Of a stretch of DNA of 64,000 nucleotides, positions 1-23,600 are shown one piece after another (position 1 is the stretch's first letter; each line of letters opens with the position of its first letter). The position numbers and the translations under genes were made by a program. The notes beneath the pieces were generated by a model. The model searched no databases. It was not told the origin of the DNA and worked only from the letters and a program-made list of their open reading frames with translations. The stretch is from Streptomyces asiaticus (lineage in GTDB: Bacteria > Actinomycetota > Actinomycetes > Streptomycetales > Streptomycetaceae), in assembly GCF_018138715.1 (NCBI RefSeq), contig NZ_JAGSHX010000001.1:186001-250000 (forward strand), given 5' to 3'.

Positions 1-840
1 GGCGGACACGGTCTGACCGGTGTGGTTCACGCCGCGGGTCTCCTGGATGACGGCACGGTGACGTCGCTGACGCCGGAGCGGCTGGACGCGGTGCTGCGGG
101 CGAAGGTCGACGGGGCGTGGCATCTGCACGAGTTGACACGCCGTTTCGATGTGGCCATGTTCGCCCTGTTCTCGTCGGCCGCCGGTGTGTTGGGGGCCGC
201 GGGGCAGGCGAACTACGCTGCCGCCAATACGTTCCTGGACGGGCTGGCTCAGCGGCGTCGGGCGATGGGTCTGCCGGGAGTGTCGCTTGCCTGGGGTCTG
301 TGGGCTGAGCGCTCCGGGATGACCGGCCATCTCGATCAGGCGGACATCTCGCGGATGACGCGGGGCGGATTGGTGCCGTTCTCCTCCGAGGAGGGGTTGC
401 GGCTGTTCGACACGGCGGGTCGGCTGGCCGAGGGTGTGGTGGTGCCCGCCCGGCTCGACCTCGGCCAGTTGGCGGCCGCCGCCGATACCTCGCCCATGCC
501 TCCGTTGCTGAGTGGGCTCGTACGGCGGTCCGTTACACCCCGGCGCGCCTCGGCCCAGGAAGAGGCTGGTTCGCAGGAGGCGTCGTTGGCGCGGCGGCTG
601 GCCGGGCTTGGCCAGGGGGAGCGGCGGCGGATGCTGCTGCGTTTGGTCCAGGAGCACGCTGCCACGGTGCTCGGTCATGGGACGGCGTCCGCGGTGGATA
701 CCGATCGTGGCTTCCTGGAGTTGGGCTTCGACTCGCTCACCGCGGTCGAGCTGCGTAACCGGCTGAACGCGGCCAGCGGGCTACGCCTGCCCGCCACGCT
801 CATCTTCGATTACCCGACGCCCGCGGCGTTGGCCGGACAC
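1..840 (+). other. PKS module A-last (partial): B-type KR and ACP
   Basis: Only the catalytic half of the KR (to about base 325) and the ACP (about 610-840) are inside the window. The KR Ser/Tyr/Asn set and the LDD motif are intact, so an active B-type reductase is expected. KS, AT and any DH or ER are upstream. Confidence 0.9.
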
Positions 841-1149
841 CTGGGTGCGGAGATCGCCCCCGTGGCGGCGGACGACGCGCCCGATGTGGCTGCCGAACTC
901 GACCGGCTGGAAGCCGCGTTGCTCGGCACGGACACCTCGGCCGACGACGCCACCCGCACGATGGTGGCCGACCGACTGAAGCGCCTGCTGTCCCAGTGGG
1001 ACGGCGGCCGTGGCGGCCCGGTGCCGGACGGCCAGGCCGGCGGAGCGACCAACGGCTCCGGCGATGCGGACGGTGTCGCCGACCACCTGGAGACGGCGGC
1101 GGCCGACGAACTCTTCGCCTTCATCGACGAGGAGTTCGGGACGTCGTGA
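1..1149 (+). CDS. Type I modular PKS, C-terminal fragment (gene A): KR (partial)-ACP-docking
   Basis: This is the 3' end of a PKS gene whose start lies before the window; the frame is open from base 1 to the TGA at 1147-1149. What is visible is the second half of a ketoreductase, with the B-type LDD motif (AAGLLDDG, about 43-66), catalytic Ser in LFSS (about 172-177) and Tyr in QANYAAAN (codon 214). An ACP follows at about 610-840, with its phosphopantetheine Ser (GFDSL) at codon 733. A tail docking region from about 880 ends in the acidic [13 protein letters not shown]. The KR should leave a B-type (3R) hydroxyl, or feed a DH that would lie upstream and cannot be seen. The tail is of the same type as those of genes B and D and fits the head of gene B, 91 bp downstream. 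The extender unit of this module is unknown. Confidence 0.97.
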   Translation, partial: GGHGLTGVVHAAGLLDDGTVTSLTPERLDAVLRAKVDGAWHLHELTRRFDVAMFALFSSAAGVLGAAGQANYAAANTFLDGLAQRRRAMGLPGVSLAWGLWAERSGMTGHLDQADISRMTRGGLVPFSSEEGLRLFDTAGRLAEGVVVPARLDLGQLAAAADTSPMPPLLSGLVRRSVTPRRASAQEEAGSQEASLARRLAGLGQGERRRMLLRLVQEHAATVLGHGTASAVDTDRGFLELGFDSLTAVELRNRLNAASGLRLPATLIFDYPTPAALAGHLGAEIAPVAADDAPDVAAELDRLEAALLGTDTSADDATRTMVADRLKRLLSQWDGGRGGPVPDGQAGGATNGSGDADGVADHLETAAADELFAFIDEEFGTS

Positions 1150-1240
1150 TCCGACCAGCGGCCACCACCACGGCGCATCCACGAAGCCACACCTGCCCGC
1201 CGCCCACCCGCCCCCGAAGCGCTGACTCCGAGAGGTTCTG
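1150..1240 (+). other. A-B intergenic spacer with RBS for gene B
   Basis: This 91-bp, C-rich spacer contains no obvious promoter or terminator hairpin. AGAGG at 1231-1235 sits 5 bp before the ATG at 1241 and fixes the start of gene B. The spacing fits read-through from gene A. Confidence 0.7.
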
Positions 1241-11608
<10,368 letters not shown>

Positions 11609-11693
11609 GCGGAACGCACCCCGTCCCTGGAAGTTACCGGCCGAAGGCTTTCAACCCCCTGTCCCGGGGTTCTCAGAGGAGTGACAAGAGGCA
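11609..11693 (+). other. B-C intergenic spacer
   Basis: This 85-bp spacer holds a small inverted repeat (separate entry) and a Shine-Dalgarno AGAGGAG at 11675-11681. No convincing promoter is visible. Confidence 0.6.
11653..11671 (+). promoter_or_regulatory. Short hairpin just upstream of the gene C RBS
   Basis: AACCCC (11653-11658) pairs with GGGGTT (11666-11671) across a 7-nt loop, giving a 6-bp stem that ends 3 nt before the AGAGGAG of gene C. No T-run follows, so it does not look like an intrinsic terminator. It could tune translation or mRNA stability, or be chance in GC-rich DNA. Confidence 0.3.
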
Positions 11694-11696
11694 GTG
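11675..11696 (+). promoter_or_regulatory. RBS and GTG start of gene C
   Basis: AGAGGAG (11675-11681) lies 12 nt before GTG 11694. A second AAGAGG (11686-11691) is too close to act for this start. An in-frame TGA at 11682-11684 rules out any earlier start, and the docking helix begins directly at the GTG. Confidence 0.75.
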
Positions 11697-14600
11697 AGCG
11701 ACACCAAACTGCGCGATTACCTCAAGCGCGCGACGGCCAGTCTGCATGAGACTCGTCAAGAGCTGCGGGAACTCAAGGACAGGGACACGGAACCCATCGC
11801 GATCGTCGGCATGGGATGCAGGTATCCGGGTGGCGTGGAATCGCCGGAAGACCTGTGGGAGCTGGTCGCCTCGGGCACTGACGCCATCTCCACCTTCCCC
11901 GTGGACCGGGGATGGGACGAGGACCTGTACGACCCGGACCCGGAGAAGCCGGGCAAGAGCTACACGCGTGAGGGCGGGTTCCTGCACGACGCGAACGGCT
12001 TCGACGCCGCGTTCTTCGGCATGAGCCCGCGGGAGGCGCTGGCGACCGATCCGCAGCAGCGGCTGCTGCTGGAGACCTCATGGGAGGCGCTGGAGCGGGC
12101 GGGAATCGACCCGGCGTCCGTGCGCGGCAGCCGCACCGGCGTGTTCGTCGGTGTGATGTACAACGACTACGGCTCCCGCATCCAGTCGATCCCCGAGGGC
12201 CTCGAAGGCCACCTCGGCAACGGCAGCGCGGGAAGCGTCGCCTCCGGCCGCATCTCCTACACCTTCGGCTTCGAAGGTCCCGCGGTGACCGTGGACACGG
12301 CGTGCTCCTCGTCGCTCGTGGCGCTGCACCTGGCCGTGCAGGCCCTCCGCAAGGGCGACTGCTCGCTGGCGCTCGCCGGAGGCGTGGCCATGATGGCGAC
12401 ACCAGGGGTGTTCATCGAGTTCAGCCGGCAGCGCGGACTCGCCGTCGACGGGCGCTGCAAGTCGTTCTCGAACGCGGCCGACGGCACCTCATGGTCCGAA
12501 GGCGCCGGTGTGCTGCTGCTGGAACGGCTGTCCGACGCGCGGCGCAACGGGCACCAGGTACTGGCCGTGGTACGGGGCGCCGCCGTCAACCAGGACGGGG
12601 CGAGCAGCCGGCTGACCGCGCCGAACGGTCCCTCGCAGCAGCGGGTGATCCGCGACGCGCTGCGGAACGCGGGCCTGTCGGCGGCCGATGTGGACGCGGT
12701 GGAGGCACACGGCACGGGTACGACGCTGGGTGACCCGATCGAGGCGCAGGCGCTGCTGGCCACCTACGGCAAGGAGCGCCCCGGGGCGGACCGGCCGTTG
12801 TGGCTGGGGTCGTTGAAGTCGAACATGGGGCACACCCAGGCGGCCGCCGGCGTGGGTGGCGTCATCAAGATGGTGATGGCGATGCGGCACGGTGTGCTGC
12901 CGAAGACCCTGCACGTGGAGGAGCCGTCGGAGCACGTGGACTGGTCGGCGGGAGCGGTGTCGCTGCTGACCGAGCCGACCCCGTGGCCGGAGACGGGGGC
13001 ACCGCGCAGGGCCGGTGTGTCCTCGTTCGGGGTGAGCGGGACCAACGCACATGTGCTCTTGGAGCAGGCTCCGGAGGCCGAGGTGGTCGATGCCGCCGAG
13101 GCCGAGGGCGTCGATGGTCCGGTGGCCTGGGTGGTGTCCGGACGTGGTGCGGAGGGATTGCGGGCCCAGGCCGGGCGGCTGCGGGATTTCGTGGCGGAGC
13201 GCCCGGAGTACGGTGTGGCCGATGTGGCGCTGTCGTTGGTGACGACCCGGTCGGTGCTGGAGCACCGAGCGGTGGTGGTGGGCCGCGACCGGGACGAACT
13301 GCTGGCGGGCTTGGCCGCGGTGGCGGAGAAGTCGGCTCATCCGGGCGTGGTGGTGGGCGAGAGCGCGCCTCCCGGCCGTTCCGTTTTCGTGTTCCCGGGC
13401 CAGGGGGCACAGTGGGTGGGCATGGCGGTCGGACTGCTGGAGTCCTCGCCGGTGTTCGCGGAGGCGATGGCCGAGTGTGAGGCCGCGTTGGCGCCTTACG
13501 TGGACTGGTCGCTGACCGGGGTGCTGCGTGGTGTCGACGGTGCTCCCGGGTATGACCGGGAGGACGTCGTTCAGCCGGTGCTGTTCGCGGTGATGGTGTC
13601 GCTGGCGCGGCTCTGGCGTTCGGTGGGTGTGGAGCCGGACGCGGTGATGGGCCACAGCCAGGGCGAGATCGCCGCGGCGTGCGTCGCGGGTGCCCTCTCG
13701 CTGGAGGACGCGGCCAAGGTGGTGGCGTTGCGGTCGCGGGTGATCGCGGCGAGGCTGGCCGGCCGTGGTGGGCTGGTGTCGGTCGGACTGCCGATCGACC
13801 AGGCGCGGGAACGTATCGCCGCTTGGAACGGCGCCGTGTCCGTGGCCGCGGTCAACGGTCCCGGTTCGGTAGTGGTGGCGGGTGCTGGGAAGGCGCTGGA
13901 TGAGCTGTTCACGGCGTTGGAAGGCGAGGGGATCCGGGTCCGTCGGGTTGCCATCGACTATGCGTCGCACTCCGTCTTGGTGGAGGAGGTCCATGAGGAG
14001 CTGCTGAAGGTCCTGGCGGACATCGAGCCGCGCTCGTCGGAGGTGCCTTTCTACTCGACGGTTACCGGTGAACCGATGGACACGGCTGGGCTGGACGCGG
14101 AGTACTGGTACCGGAATCTGCGGCAGACCGTCGAGCTGGAGGCCACCACCCGCAGGCTGTTCGCCGACGGGCACTCGGTGTTCGTCGAGGTGAGTCCCCA
14201 TCCGGTGCTGAGGCTGCCGGTGCAGCAGACCATCGAGGCCGCCCAGACAGAGGCCGTGGTTCTCGGCACGCTGCGGCGTGACGACGGTGGACTTGAGCGA
14301 TTCTTGATCAGTGCCGCTGAGCTGTTCACCCATGGCGTCCGGGTGGATTGGGCCGCCGCGTTGGAGGAGCGTGGTGGCCGACGGGTCGGGTTGCCGACGT
14401 ATGCCTTCCAGCGGGAGCGTTACTGGCTCGATGTGCCCGCGGGTGCGGGCGATGTGGCTTCGGTGGGGTTGGGCTCGCTGGGGCATCCGTTGCTGGGTGC
14501 GGTGGTGTCGCTGGCGAGTGGTGGCGGCGTGGTGCTGAGTGGGCGGTTGTCTTTGGCCACGCATGGGTGGCTGGCCGATCACGCCGTGCACGGCGTCGTG

Positions 14601-17600
14601 TTGCTGCCGGGAACGGCGCTCGTGGAGTTGGCGCTGCAGGCGGGCGACCAGGTCGGTTGTGGCCGGGTTGAGGAACTGATCCTGGAAACGCCGCTGATCG
14701 TGCCCGAGAAGGGCGGGGTGCACCTTCAGGTCGAGGTGGGCCAGGCGGATGCTTCCGGCTACCGCGAGGTGAGTGTGTTCTCGCGGGACGAGGCGGAGGG
14801 AGAGGGCGCGGCTTGGGCGTGCCATGCCCGTGGGGCGCTCGCGCCGGCCGAAGGCGCTGATGGGGCCTCCTTTGATTTCGGGGCGTGGCCTCCGGCGGGG
14901 GCTGAGGTCGCGGATGTGTCGGGGCAGTATGTGCGGGCCGCGGAGAACGGTTTGCAGTATGGGCCGGTTTTCCAGGGGCTGAAGCGTGCGTGGCGGCGTG
15001 GCGACGAGGTGTTCGCGGAGGTGTCGCTTCCGGAGGGGGAGCGGGAGCGTGCGGGTGAGTTCGGTTTGCACCCGGCGTTGTTCGACGCGGCGTTGCACGC
15101 GATGGGCGTGAGTGAGGCTCTGGCGGGTGGTTCGGGCAGTCTGCTGCCGTTCTCGTGGCGTGGATTCTCGCTCGGCGCGGTCGGTGCCTCCTCGCTGCGA
15201 GTAAGGCTGGCGCCGGCGACGGAGGGCAATTCGGGTGCGGTGTCGGTGGTGGTGGGGGACGAGTCCGGGCGTGCGGTGGCGTCGGTGGAGTCTTTGGCGT
15301 TGCGGCCGGTCGAGGCTGGTCAGCTGCGGGTTGCGGGTGGGGCGGCCCGGGACGCGTTGTTCCGGCTGGAATGGGTGAACGCGCCCGCGGCGGATCGGGC
15401 GGTGCCCGTGCCGGACGTGGAGGTTGTGCGGGTGGTCTCCAGCGGTGCGGACGTGGTGGGTGAGGTTCATAGGGAGGTGCTTGAGGCTTTTGAGTGGGTG
15501 AGGTCGTGGGTGACCGATCAGGAGTCCTCGGACGCGCGGTTGGTGTTGGTGACGCGGGGCGCGGTGGACGTGGGTGATGGCGCTGGCGTGAGGGATTTGG
15601 CGGGGGCCGCGGCGTGGGGCCTGGTGCGGTCCGCGCAGGCGGAGAATCCCGGCCGCCTGGTGCTGGTGGATACCGATGATGTGGAGGGGGTGGCCGATCT
15701 CCTTCCCGGGATGCTGGCCTTGGGCGAGGATCAGCTGGTGGTGCGGTCCGGTGTGGTGCGGGTGCCGCGCCTGGGGCGGGTGCCGGCTGTGGCCGGTCCG
15801 GAATCGGCTGGGTTTGGTTCGGGTGCGGTGTTGGTGACGGGTGGCACGGGCGTGCTGGGCGGCCTGGTGGCTCGGCACCTGGTGGCCCGGCACGGCGTCG
15901 AGAAGCTGGTGCTGCTGTCCCGTCGTGGTGCGGAGGCCGAGGGCACGCCGGAATTGCGGGCGGAGCTGGAGGCCGCCGGCGCGGAGGTGGTCATCGTGGC
16001 GTGCGATGCCGCGGACCGTGTGGCTCTGGCGGGGGTGTTGTCGGGGTTGCCGGAGGGTTTTGGTCTGAGTGGTGTGGTGCATGCGGCGGGTGTGCTCGAC
16101 GATGGGCTGCTGACGTCGTTGACGCGTGAGCGGGTTGAGCCGGTGTTGCGGGCGAAGGTGGACGCGGCGTGGAATCTGCATGAGCTGACCGCGGGAATGG
16201 ACCTGTCGGCGTTCGTGCTGTTCTCCTCGGCCACCGGTGTGCTGGGCGGTGCCGGGCAGAGCAACTACGCGGCGGCGAACGTGTTCCTGGACGGCCTGGC
16301 GTCCTGGCGCCGGACGCGGGGGCTGCCGGGTGTGTCGATGGCGTGGAGTCTGTGGGCCGAGGCCAGCGGCATGACCGGACACCTCGGCGAGGAGGACCTG
16401 CGCAGGGTGTCGCGGTCGGGTCTGGTGCCGCTCACCTCCGAGGAAGGGCTCGAATTGTTCGACGCCGCGTTGGTGTCGGACGAAAGCGTGCCGGTCCCGC
16501 TGCGGCTGGACATCCCTACGCTGCGTGCGCAGGGCGCCGAACTCCCCACTGTCTTCCGCAACGTCGTGCCCCACGTGATGACGCGCCGTACCGCGCGATC
16601 GGAGCAGAGCGCAAGTCTTCCCGACGAATTGCGCCGGCGCCTCGTGGGTCTGCCGCAGACGGCGCAGGACGAGATGCTGCTGGAGCTGGTCCGCGTTCAG
16701 ATCGCGGCGGCCCTTGGGCACGCCACCCCCGAGACGGTGAGCACGCGGCAGCCCTTCAAGGAACTCGGCTTCGACTCACTGATGGCCGTCGATCTGAGGA
16801 ATCGGCTCACCGCGGAGACCGGCCTGCGACTGTCCGCCACGCTGATTTTCGACTATCCGACCCCGATGGCACTCGTCGGCCACCTGCGCGACGAACTTCT
16901 GGGCGGGGACGGCGTCGTCTCGTCGGCAGGCCTGGGGGAGGTGGCCGGACCCGGTGCACCGGTGGACGACGACCCCATCGTGATCGTGAGCATGAGCTGC
17001 CGTTTCCCGGGCGGGGTGCGGACGCCCGAGGAACTGTGGCAGCTGGTGATGGCGGGTACGGACGCGGTGTCCGAGTTTCCGTCCAATCGCGGCTGGGACC
17101 TTGAGGGGATGTACGACCCGGACCCCGACCGGGAGGGCACGTACTACGTCCGGAACAGCGGATTCCTGCATGACGCGGACCAGTTCGACCCGGTGTTCTT
17201 CGGGATCTCGCCGCGTGAGGCCATGGCGATGGACCCGCAGCAGCGGTTGCTGCTGGAGACCTCTTGGGAGGCGTTCGAGCGGGCCGGGATCGATCCGGTC
17301 GCCAACCAGGGCAGCCGGTCCGGCGTATTCGTCGGTGTCATGTACAACGACTACGCCACTCGTCTCCAGGGGAACGCTCCGGAAGGCTTCGAGGGCTCCA
17401 TCGGCACCGGCAGCGCGGGCAGCGTGGCGTCCGGTCGTATCTCGTACACGTTCGGTCTCGAGGGACCTGCGGTGACGGTGGATACGGCGTGTTCATCGTC
17501 CCTGGTGGCGCTGCATCTGGCGGCTCAGGCACTGCGTCAGGGTGAATGCGAGCTGGCACTCGCCGGTGGCGTGACGGTGATGTCGTCGCCGAACGTGTTC

Positions 17601-20600
17601 GTGGAGTTCAGCCGTCAGCGAGGACTCTCCGCCGACGGCCGGTGCAAGGCGTTCTCGAACGCGGCGGACGGCACCGGCTGGTCGGAGGGCGTGGGCATGC
17701 TTCTCCTGGAGCGGCTCTCGGACGCCCGGCGGAACGGCCACCCGGTGCTGGCCGTGGTCCGGGGTACGGCGATCAACCAGGACGGCGCGAGCAACGGCCT
17801 GACGGCTCCGAACGGCCCGTCGCAGCAACGCGTGATCCGGCAGGCGCTGGCGAACGCTCGTCTGTCGCCGGCTGACGTGGACGCCGTGGAGGCACACGGG
17901 ACCGGTACCCCGCTGGGTGACCCGATCGAAGCGCAGGCGCTGCTGGCCACCTACGGCCAGGAACGTCCCGAGGGCCGGCCGCTGCTGCTGGGCGCGTTGA
18001 AGTCGAACATCGGCCACACCCAGGCCGCGGCGGGCGTCGGTGGCGTCATCAAGATGGTGATGGCGATGCGGCACGGCGTGCTGCCGAAGACGCTGCATGT
18101 GGATGAGCCGTCGCGGCAGGTGGACTGGTCGGCGGGCGAGGTTCGGCTGCTTACGGAGGCCACGGAGTGGCCGGAGATGGGGCGTCCGCGTCGGGCTGCC
18201 GTGTCGTCGTTCGGCGTGAGCGGGACGAACGCGCACACCATCATCGAGCAGGCCCCGGTACCTGCCGAGGCGGAGCGGGACGAGGCTCCCACCGACGACC
18301 ACGGCATCGCCCCCTGGGTCCTCTCCGGCCGGAGCCCGGAAGCCCTGCGCGCCCAGGCGGAGCGGCTGCGGTCGTACCTGCTCGACCGCACCGAACTGAG
18401 CACGCTGGACGTGGGTTACTCGCTGGTGGCGTCGCGGTCGGTGTTCGAGCATCGCGGTGTAGTGACGGGTGGGGACCGTGAGGAACTCCTGCAGCGGTTG
18501 GGCGCGCTGGCCGGGGACGAGGTGGTCTCCGGTGTGACGCGTGGTGTGGCGGATGTTCGTGGCCGGTCGGTGTTCGTGTTCCCGGGGCAGGGGGCGCAGT
18601 GGGTGGGTATGGCGGTGGGGTTGTTGGAGTCCTCGCCGGTGTTCGCGGAGGCGATCGGCGAGTGTGAGTCGGCTCTGTCGGCGTATGTGGACTGGTCGTT
18701 GACGGATGTGCTGCGCGAGGCTGAGGGTGCTCCTGGTTTTGACCGGGTGGATGTGGTGCAGCCGGTGTTGTTCGCGGTGATGGTGTCGTTGGCGAGGCTG
18801 TGGCGTTCGGTGGGTGTGGTGCCGGATGCGGTGATGGGTCACAGTCAGGGTGAGATCGCGGCGGCGTGTGTGGCGGGTGCGCTCTCGCTGGAGGATGCGG
18901 CGAAGGTGGTGGCGTTGCGGTCGCAGGCGATCGCGGCGGGTCTCGCGGGCCGTGGTGGCATGGTGTCCGTCGGCCTGTCGGCGGACGCGGCCAAGGAGCG
19001 TCTCGCCGCCTGGGACGGCGCGATTTCCGTCGCGGCGGTCAACGGCCCCGGCTCGGTCGTGGTCTCCGGTGATCCGGGGGCGCTGGATGAGATGGTGGCC
19101 CAGCTGGAGGGCGAGGAGGTGCGGGTCCGTCGGGTTCCGGTGGACTACGCCTCGCACTCCGCGCATGTGGAGGCGATCCGCGAGGAGCTGCTGAAGGTTC
19201 TGGCGGACATCGCGCCGCGTTCGTCGGAGGTGCCGTTCTACTCGACGGTGTCCGGTGAGCTGGTGGACACCGCCGGTCTGGACGCGGAGTACTGGTACCG
19301 CAACCTGCGGCAGACCGTTGAGCTGGAGGCCACGACGCGCGCTCTGCTCGGCAGTGGGCATGGCGTGTTCGTCGAGGTGAGCCCGCATCCGGTGTTGACC
19401 CTGCCGGTGCAGCAGACGGTGGAGGCGGCTGAGGCGCGGGCGGTGGTCGTGGGCACGTTGCGGCGCGACGAGGGCGGCCTGGAGCGGTTCCTGACCTCGG
19501 CCGCCGAACTGCACGTCAGCGGGGTCGGCGTTGACTGGCGGACGGTGTACGAGGGCCGTGGTGCACGGCGGGTGGAGCTGCCGACCTACGCCTTCCAGCA
19601 TGAACGCTACTGGCTCGATGGATTCGGTCTGCCGCCCGGCGGAAGTGCGGCCGATGGCGCTGGTTCTGTCGATGCGCGGTTCTGGGAGGTGGTGGAGCGC
19701 CAGGATCTGGAGTCGCTGGCGGATGCGCTGGCGGTGGACAGCGAGGCGCCGCTGAGCGCGGTGCTGCCCGCCCTGTCCGCGTACCACCGCAACAATCGCG
19801 ACCAGTCCACGATCGACGGCTGGCGCTACAAGGTGTCGTGGAAGCCGGCCTCCGACGTCGCCGACGGCTCGCTGTCGGGGACCTGGTTGGTGGTCGTCCC
19901 GGCGTCCCGTGCCGGCGACGAGCTGGTGGCGGGGGTTGTCGCCGGGCTCGAGCGGCACGGCGCGGGTGTGGTCCCGGTCGCGGTGGACGAGCGGGACCTC
20001 GACGCGGACGTGCTGGCGGAGCGGCTGCGCGAGGCGGCAGCGGAGACCCCCGAGCTGGGTGGTGTGCTGTCCCTGCTCGCCCTGGACGAGGAGCCCTGCC
20101 CGGGATATCCGGCGCTGTCGGGCGGCTACGCCCTGACGTTGGTGCTGGTGCGGGCCGTGGTCCGGGCGGGCATCGAAGCCTCGCTGTGGTGTGGTACGCG
20201 GGGCGCGGTGTCGGTGGGCCGTTCGGATCGGCTCACCAGCCCGACGCAGGCGATGGTCTGGGCGCTGGGCCGGGCGGCCGCGCTGGAGCTGCCCCAGCTG
20301 TGGGGTGGTGTGGTCGATCTGCCGGAGTCGCTGGATGAGCGTGCGGTGGCGCGGCTGGCGGGTGTGCTGTCCGCCGGGGGCGGCGAGGACCAGGTGGCGG
20401 TGCGCGGCTCGGGTGTGTTCGCGCGTCGTCTGGTGCGGTCGGCCGAGACCGCCGGCGAGGAGATCTCGTGGCGGGCGCGTGGCACGGTGCTGGTGACCGG
20501 TGGCACGGGCGGGCTCGGTGGCCAGGTGGCCCGCTGGCTGGTCCGCAGCGGTGCCGAGCATCTGGTGTTGACCAGCCGCCGCGGTCTCGAGGCCGAGGGC

Positions 20601-23600
20601 GCCGCCGAGTTGAAGGCGGAGCTGGAGGGCATGGGCGCCGAGGTGACGGTGGCCGCGTGCGACGCGGCGGACCGTGACGCGCTCGCCGCCGTCCTGGACG
20701 CCGTACCGGAGCACCAGCCGCTCACCGGGGTGGTGCACGCGGCGGGTGTCACGATGACGGCTTCCCTGCTGGAGACGGAGCTCGCGGACGCGGCCCGGGC
20801 GGTGTCCGGCAAGGTGGCGGGTGCCGTCAATCTGGACGAACTGCTCGGCGACCGTGAGCTCGACGCGTTCGTGGTCTTCTCCTCCATTTCCGCCGTGTGG
20901 AGCGGTGCTGAGCAGGGCGTCTACGGCTCCGGAAACGCTTTCCTGGACGCGCTGGTGGAGCGGCGGCGTGCGCGGGGTCTGGCGGGCACCTCTGTCGCCT
21001 GGGGTCCGTGGGCCGAGGAAGGCATGGTGACCCAGGGCGACGCGGGGGAGCAGCTGGCGCGGCGTGGTCTGCCCGCGATGGCACCCGAGCTGGCGATCGC
21101 CGCTCTGGAGCGCGCGGTGGCCGGTGACGACGGTCTGGTGACGGTGGTGGACGTGGACTGGGAGCGGTTCGCTCCGGCGTTCACCGCAGTCCGGCACAGC
21201 CGGTTCCTGAGCGAGCTGGAAGAGGTCCAGCGGCTGGAGACGAAGGGGAACGACGGCGAGAGGGCCGAGGCCGCCGGGGCGCAGCTGCGCGAGCGGCTCG
21301 AGCCGCTGACCGAGGGGGAGCGGGACCGGGCGCTGCTCGATCTGGTGCGCAAGCACGCCGCCGCCGTGCTCGGTTTCGCGTCCGCCGAGATGGTCGAGCC
21401 GAACCGGGCCTTCCGCGATCTGGGCTTCGACTCGCTGACTGCGGTCGACCTGCGCAATCGGCTGGCCGCGGAGACCGGTCTCAGCCTGCCTGCCACGCTG
21501 GTCTTCGACTATCCCAGCGCCGGCACGCTCGCGGCGTATCTGCGGACCGAGGTGCTGGGCACCGCGTCGTCGCCGGCGCTCGTCGCCGGGTCCGGGGCCG
21601 TGGCCGGGTCCGGCGCGGACGACGACCCCATCGCGATCGTCTCCATGAGCTGCCGCTTCCCCGGCGGGGTGCGCAGCCCGGAGGATCTGTGGCAGCTGGT
21701 GGAGAGCGGCGGTGACGCCATCTCCTCCTTCCCGTCCGATCGCGGCTGGGATGTCGAGGGGATGTATGACCCGGACCCTGACCGTTCGGGGACGTTCTAC
21801 GCCCGTGAGGGTGGGTTCCTCTATGACGCGGGGGAGTTCGACCCCGGGTTCTTCGGGATCTCGCCCCGTGAGGCGCTCACCATGGATCCGCAGCAGCGGC
21901 TGCTGCTGGAGACCTCGTGGGAGGCGTTCGAGCGGGCCGGTATCGATCCGGCATCCGTGCGTGGCAACCAGATCGGTGTCTACGTCGGAACCACGACCTC
22001 CGGCTATGGAACCGGGCTGCGGGAGATCCCCGAGAGTCTTGAGGGACAGTTGCTGACCGGCAGCGCGACATCGGTCGTGTCGGGCCGTATCTCCTACACG
22101 TTGGGTCTCGAGGGGCCCGCGGTGACGGTGGACACGGCGTGTTCGTCGTCGTTGGTCGCTCTGCACCAGGCCGCGCAGGCGTTGCGTCAGGGTGAGTGTG
22201 AGATGGCGCTGGCCGGTGGTGTGACCGTGATGATCACGCCGGGCGCCTTTGTGGAGTTCAGCCGGCAGCGTGGGTTGGCGCCGGATGGCCGGTGCAAGCC
22301 GTTCGCGGACGCCGCGGATGGCACGGGCTGGTCCGAGGGCGTCGGTCTGCTGTTGGTGGAGCGGCTGTCGGACGCCCGGCGCAAGGGGCACCGGGTGCTG
22401 GCCGTGGTCCGGGGCTCGGCGGTGAACCAGGACGGTGCGTCGAATGGTCTGACCGCGCCGAACGGTCCGTCGCAGCAGCGGGTGATCCGGCAGGCGCTGG
22501 CGAACGCCCGCCTGTCGGCCGCCGAGGTGGACGCGGTGGAGGCGCACGGCACGGGTACGTCGCTGGGTGACCCGATCGAGGCGCAGGCGCTGCTGGCCGC
22601 CTACGGTCAGGAGCGCCCCGAGGGCCGGCCGCTGCTGCTGGGCGCGGTGAAGTCGAACATCGGCCACACCCAGTCCGCCGCCGGCGTCGCCGGGGTCATC
22701 AAGATGGTGATGGCAATGCGGTACGGCGTGCTGCCGAAGACGCTGCATGTGGACGAGCCGTCGCGGCAGGTGGACTGGTCGGCGGGTGAGGTGCGGCTGC
22801 TGACCGAGGCCACCGCGTGGCCGGAGACCGGGCGGCCGCGCCGGGCCGCGGTGTCAGCGTTCGGTGTGAGCGGTACCAACGCCCACACCATCATCGAGCA
22901 GGCCCCTTCCGACATCGAACAGGAGCGACCGGCCGACGCGGCGGCGCCCGACGACCGTGGTACGGCTCCGTGGGCGCTTTCCGCCCGGAGCTCGGACGGC
23001 TTGCGTGCCCAGGCGCGGCGACTGCTGGCACATCTGAATGCCCGGCCGGAACTGAGCACGCTGGATCTAGGTTATTCGCTGGTGGCGACGCGGTCGGTGT
23101 TCGAGTACCGCGCCGTGTTGACGGGCGCGGGCCGTGCGGAGCTGCTGCACGGCCTGGAGGCTGTCGCCGCTGGTGAGGTCGCCCCGGCAGTGGTCCGTGG
23201 TGTTGCGAACGCTTCGGGACTGAAGGCGTTCTTGTTCTCGGGTCAGGGTGCGCAGCGTCTTGGCATGGGGCGGGAGCTGTACGACGCCTACCCGGTGTTC
23301 GCTGACGCGTGGGACGAGGTGTGCGCGCGTCTGGATGGTCTGCTGGATCGTCCGTTGCGGGAGGTGGTGTTCGCGGCGGAGGGCAGCGCGGACGCCGACT
23401 TGCTGGACCAGACGGCGTTCACCCAGCCGGCGCTGTTCGCGGTCGAGGTGGCGTTGTTCCGGTTGCTGGAGCACTGGGGTGTGACCCCGGACGTGGTGAT
23501 CGGTCACTCCATCGGTGAGATCGCGGCCGCGCATGTGGCGGGTGTGTTCTCGCTGGAGGACGCGTGCGCGCTGGTGGCCGCCCGTGGCCGTCTGATGCAG

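Noticed and set aside
17493..22748. A minus-strand open frame of about 1,750 codons
   Set aside because: Same antisense shadow pattern over modules C2-C3. No RBS, and no protein-like composition.
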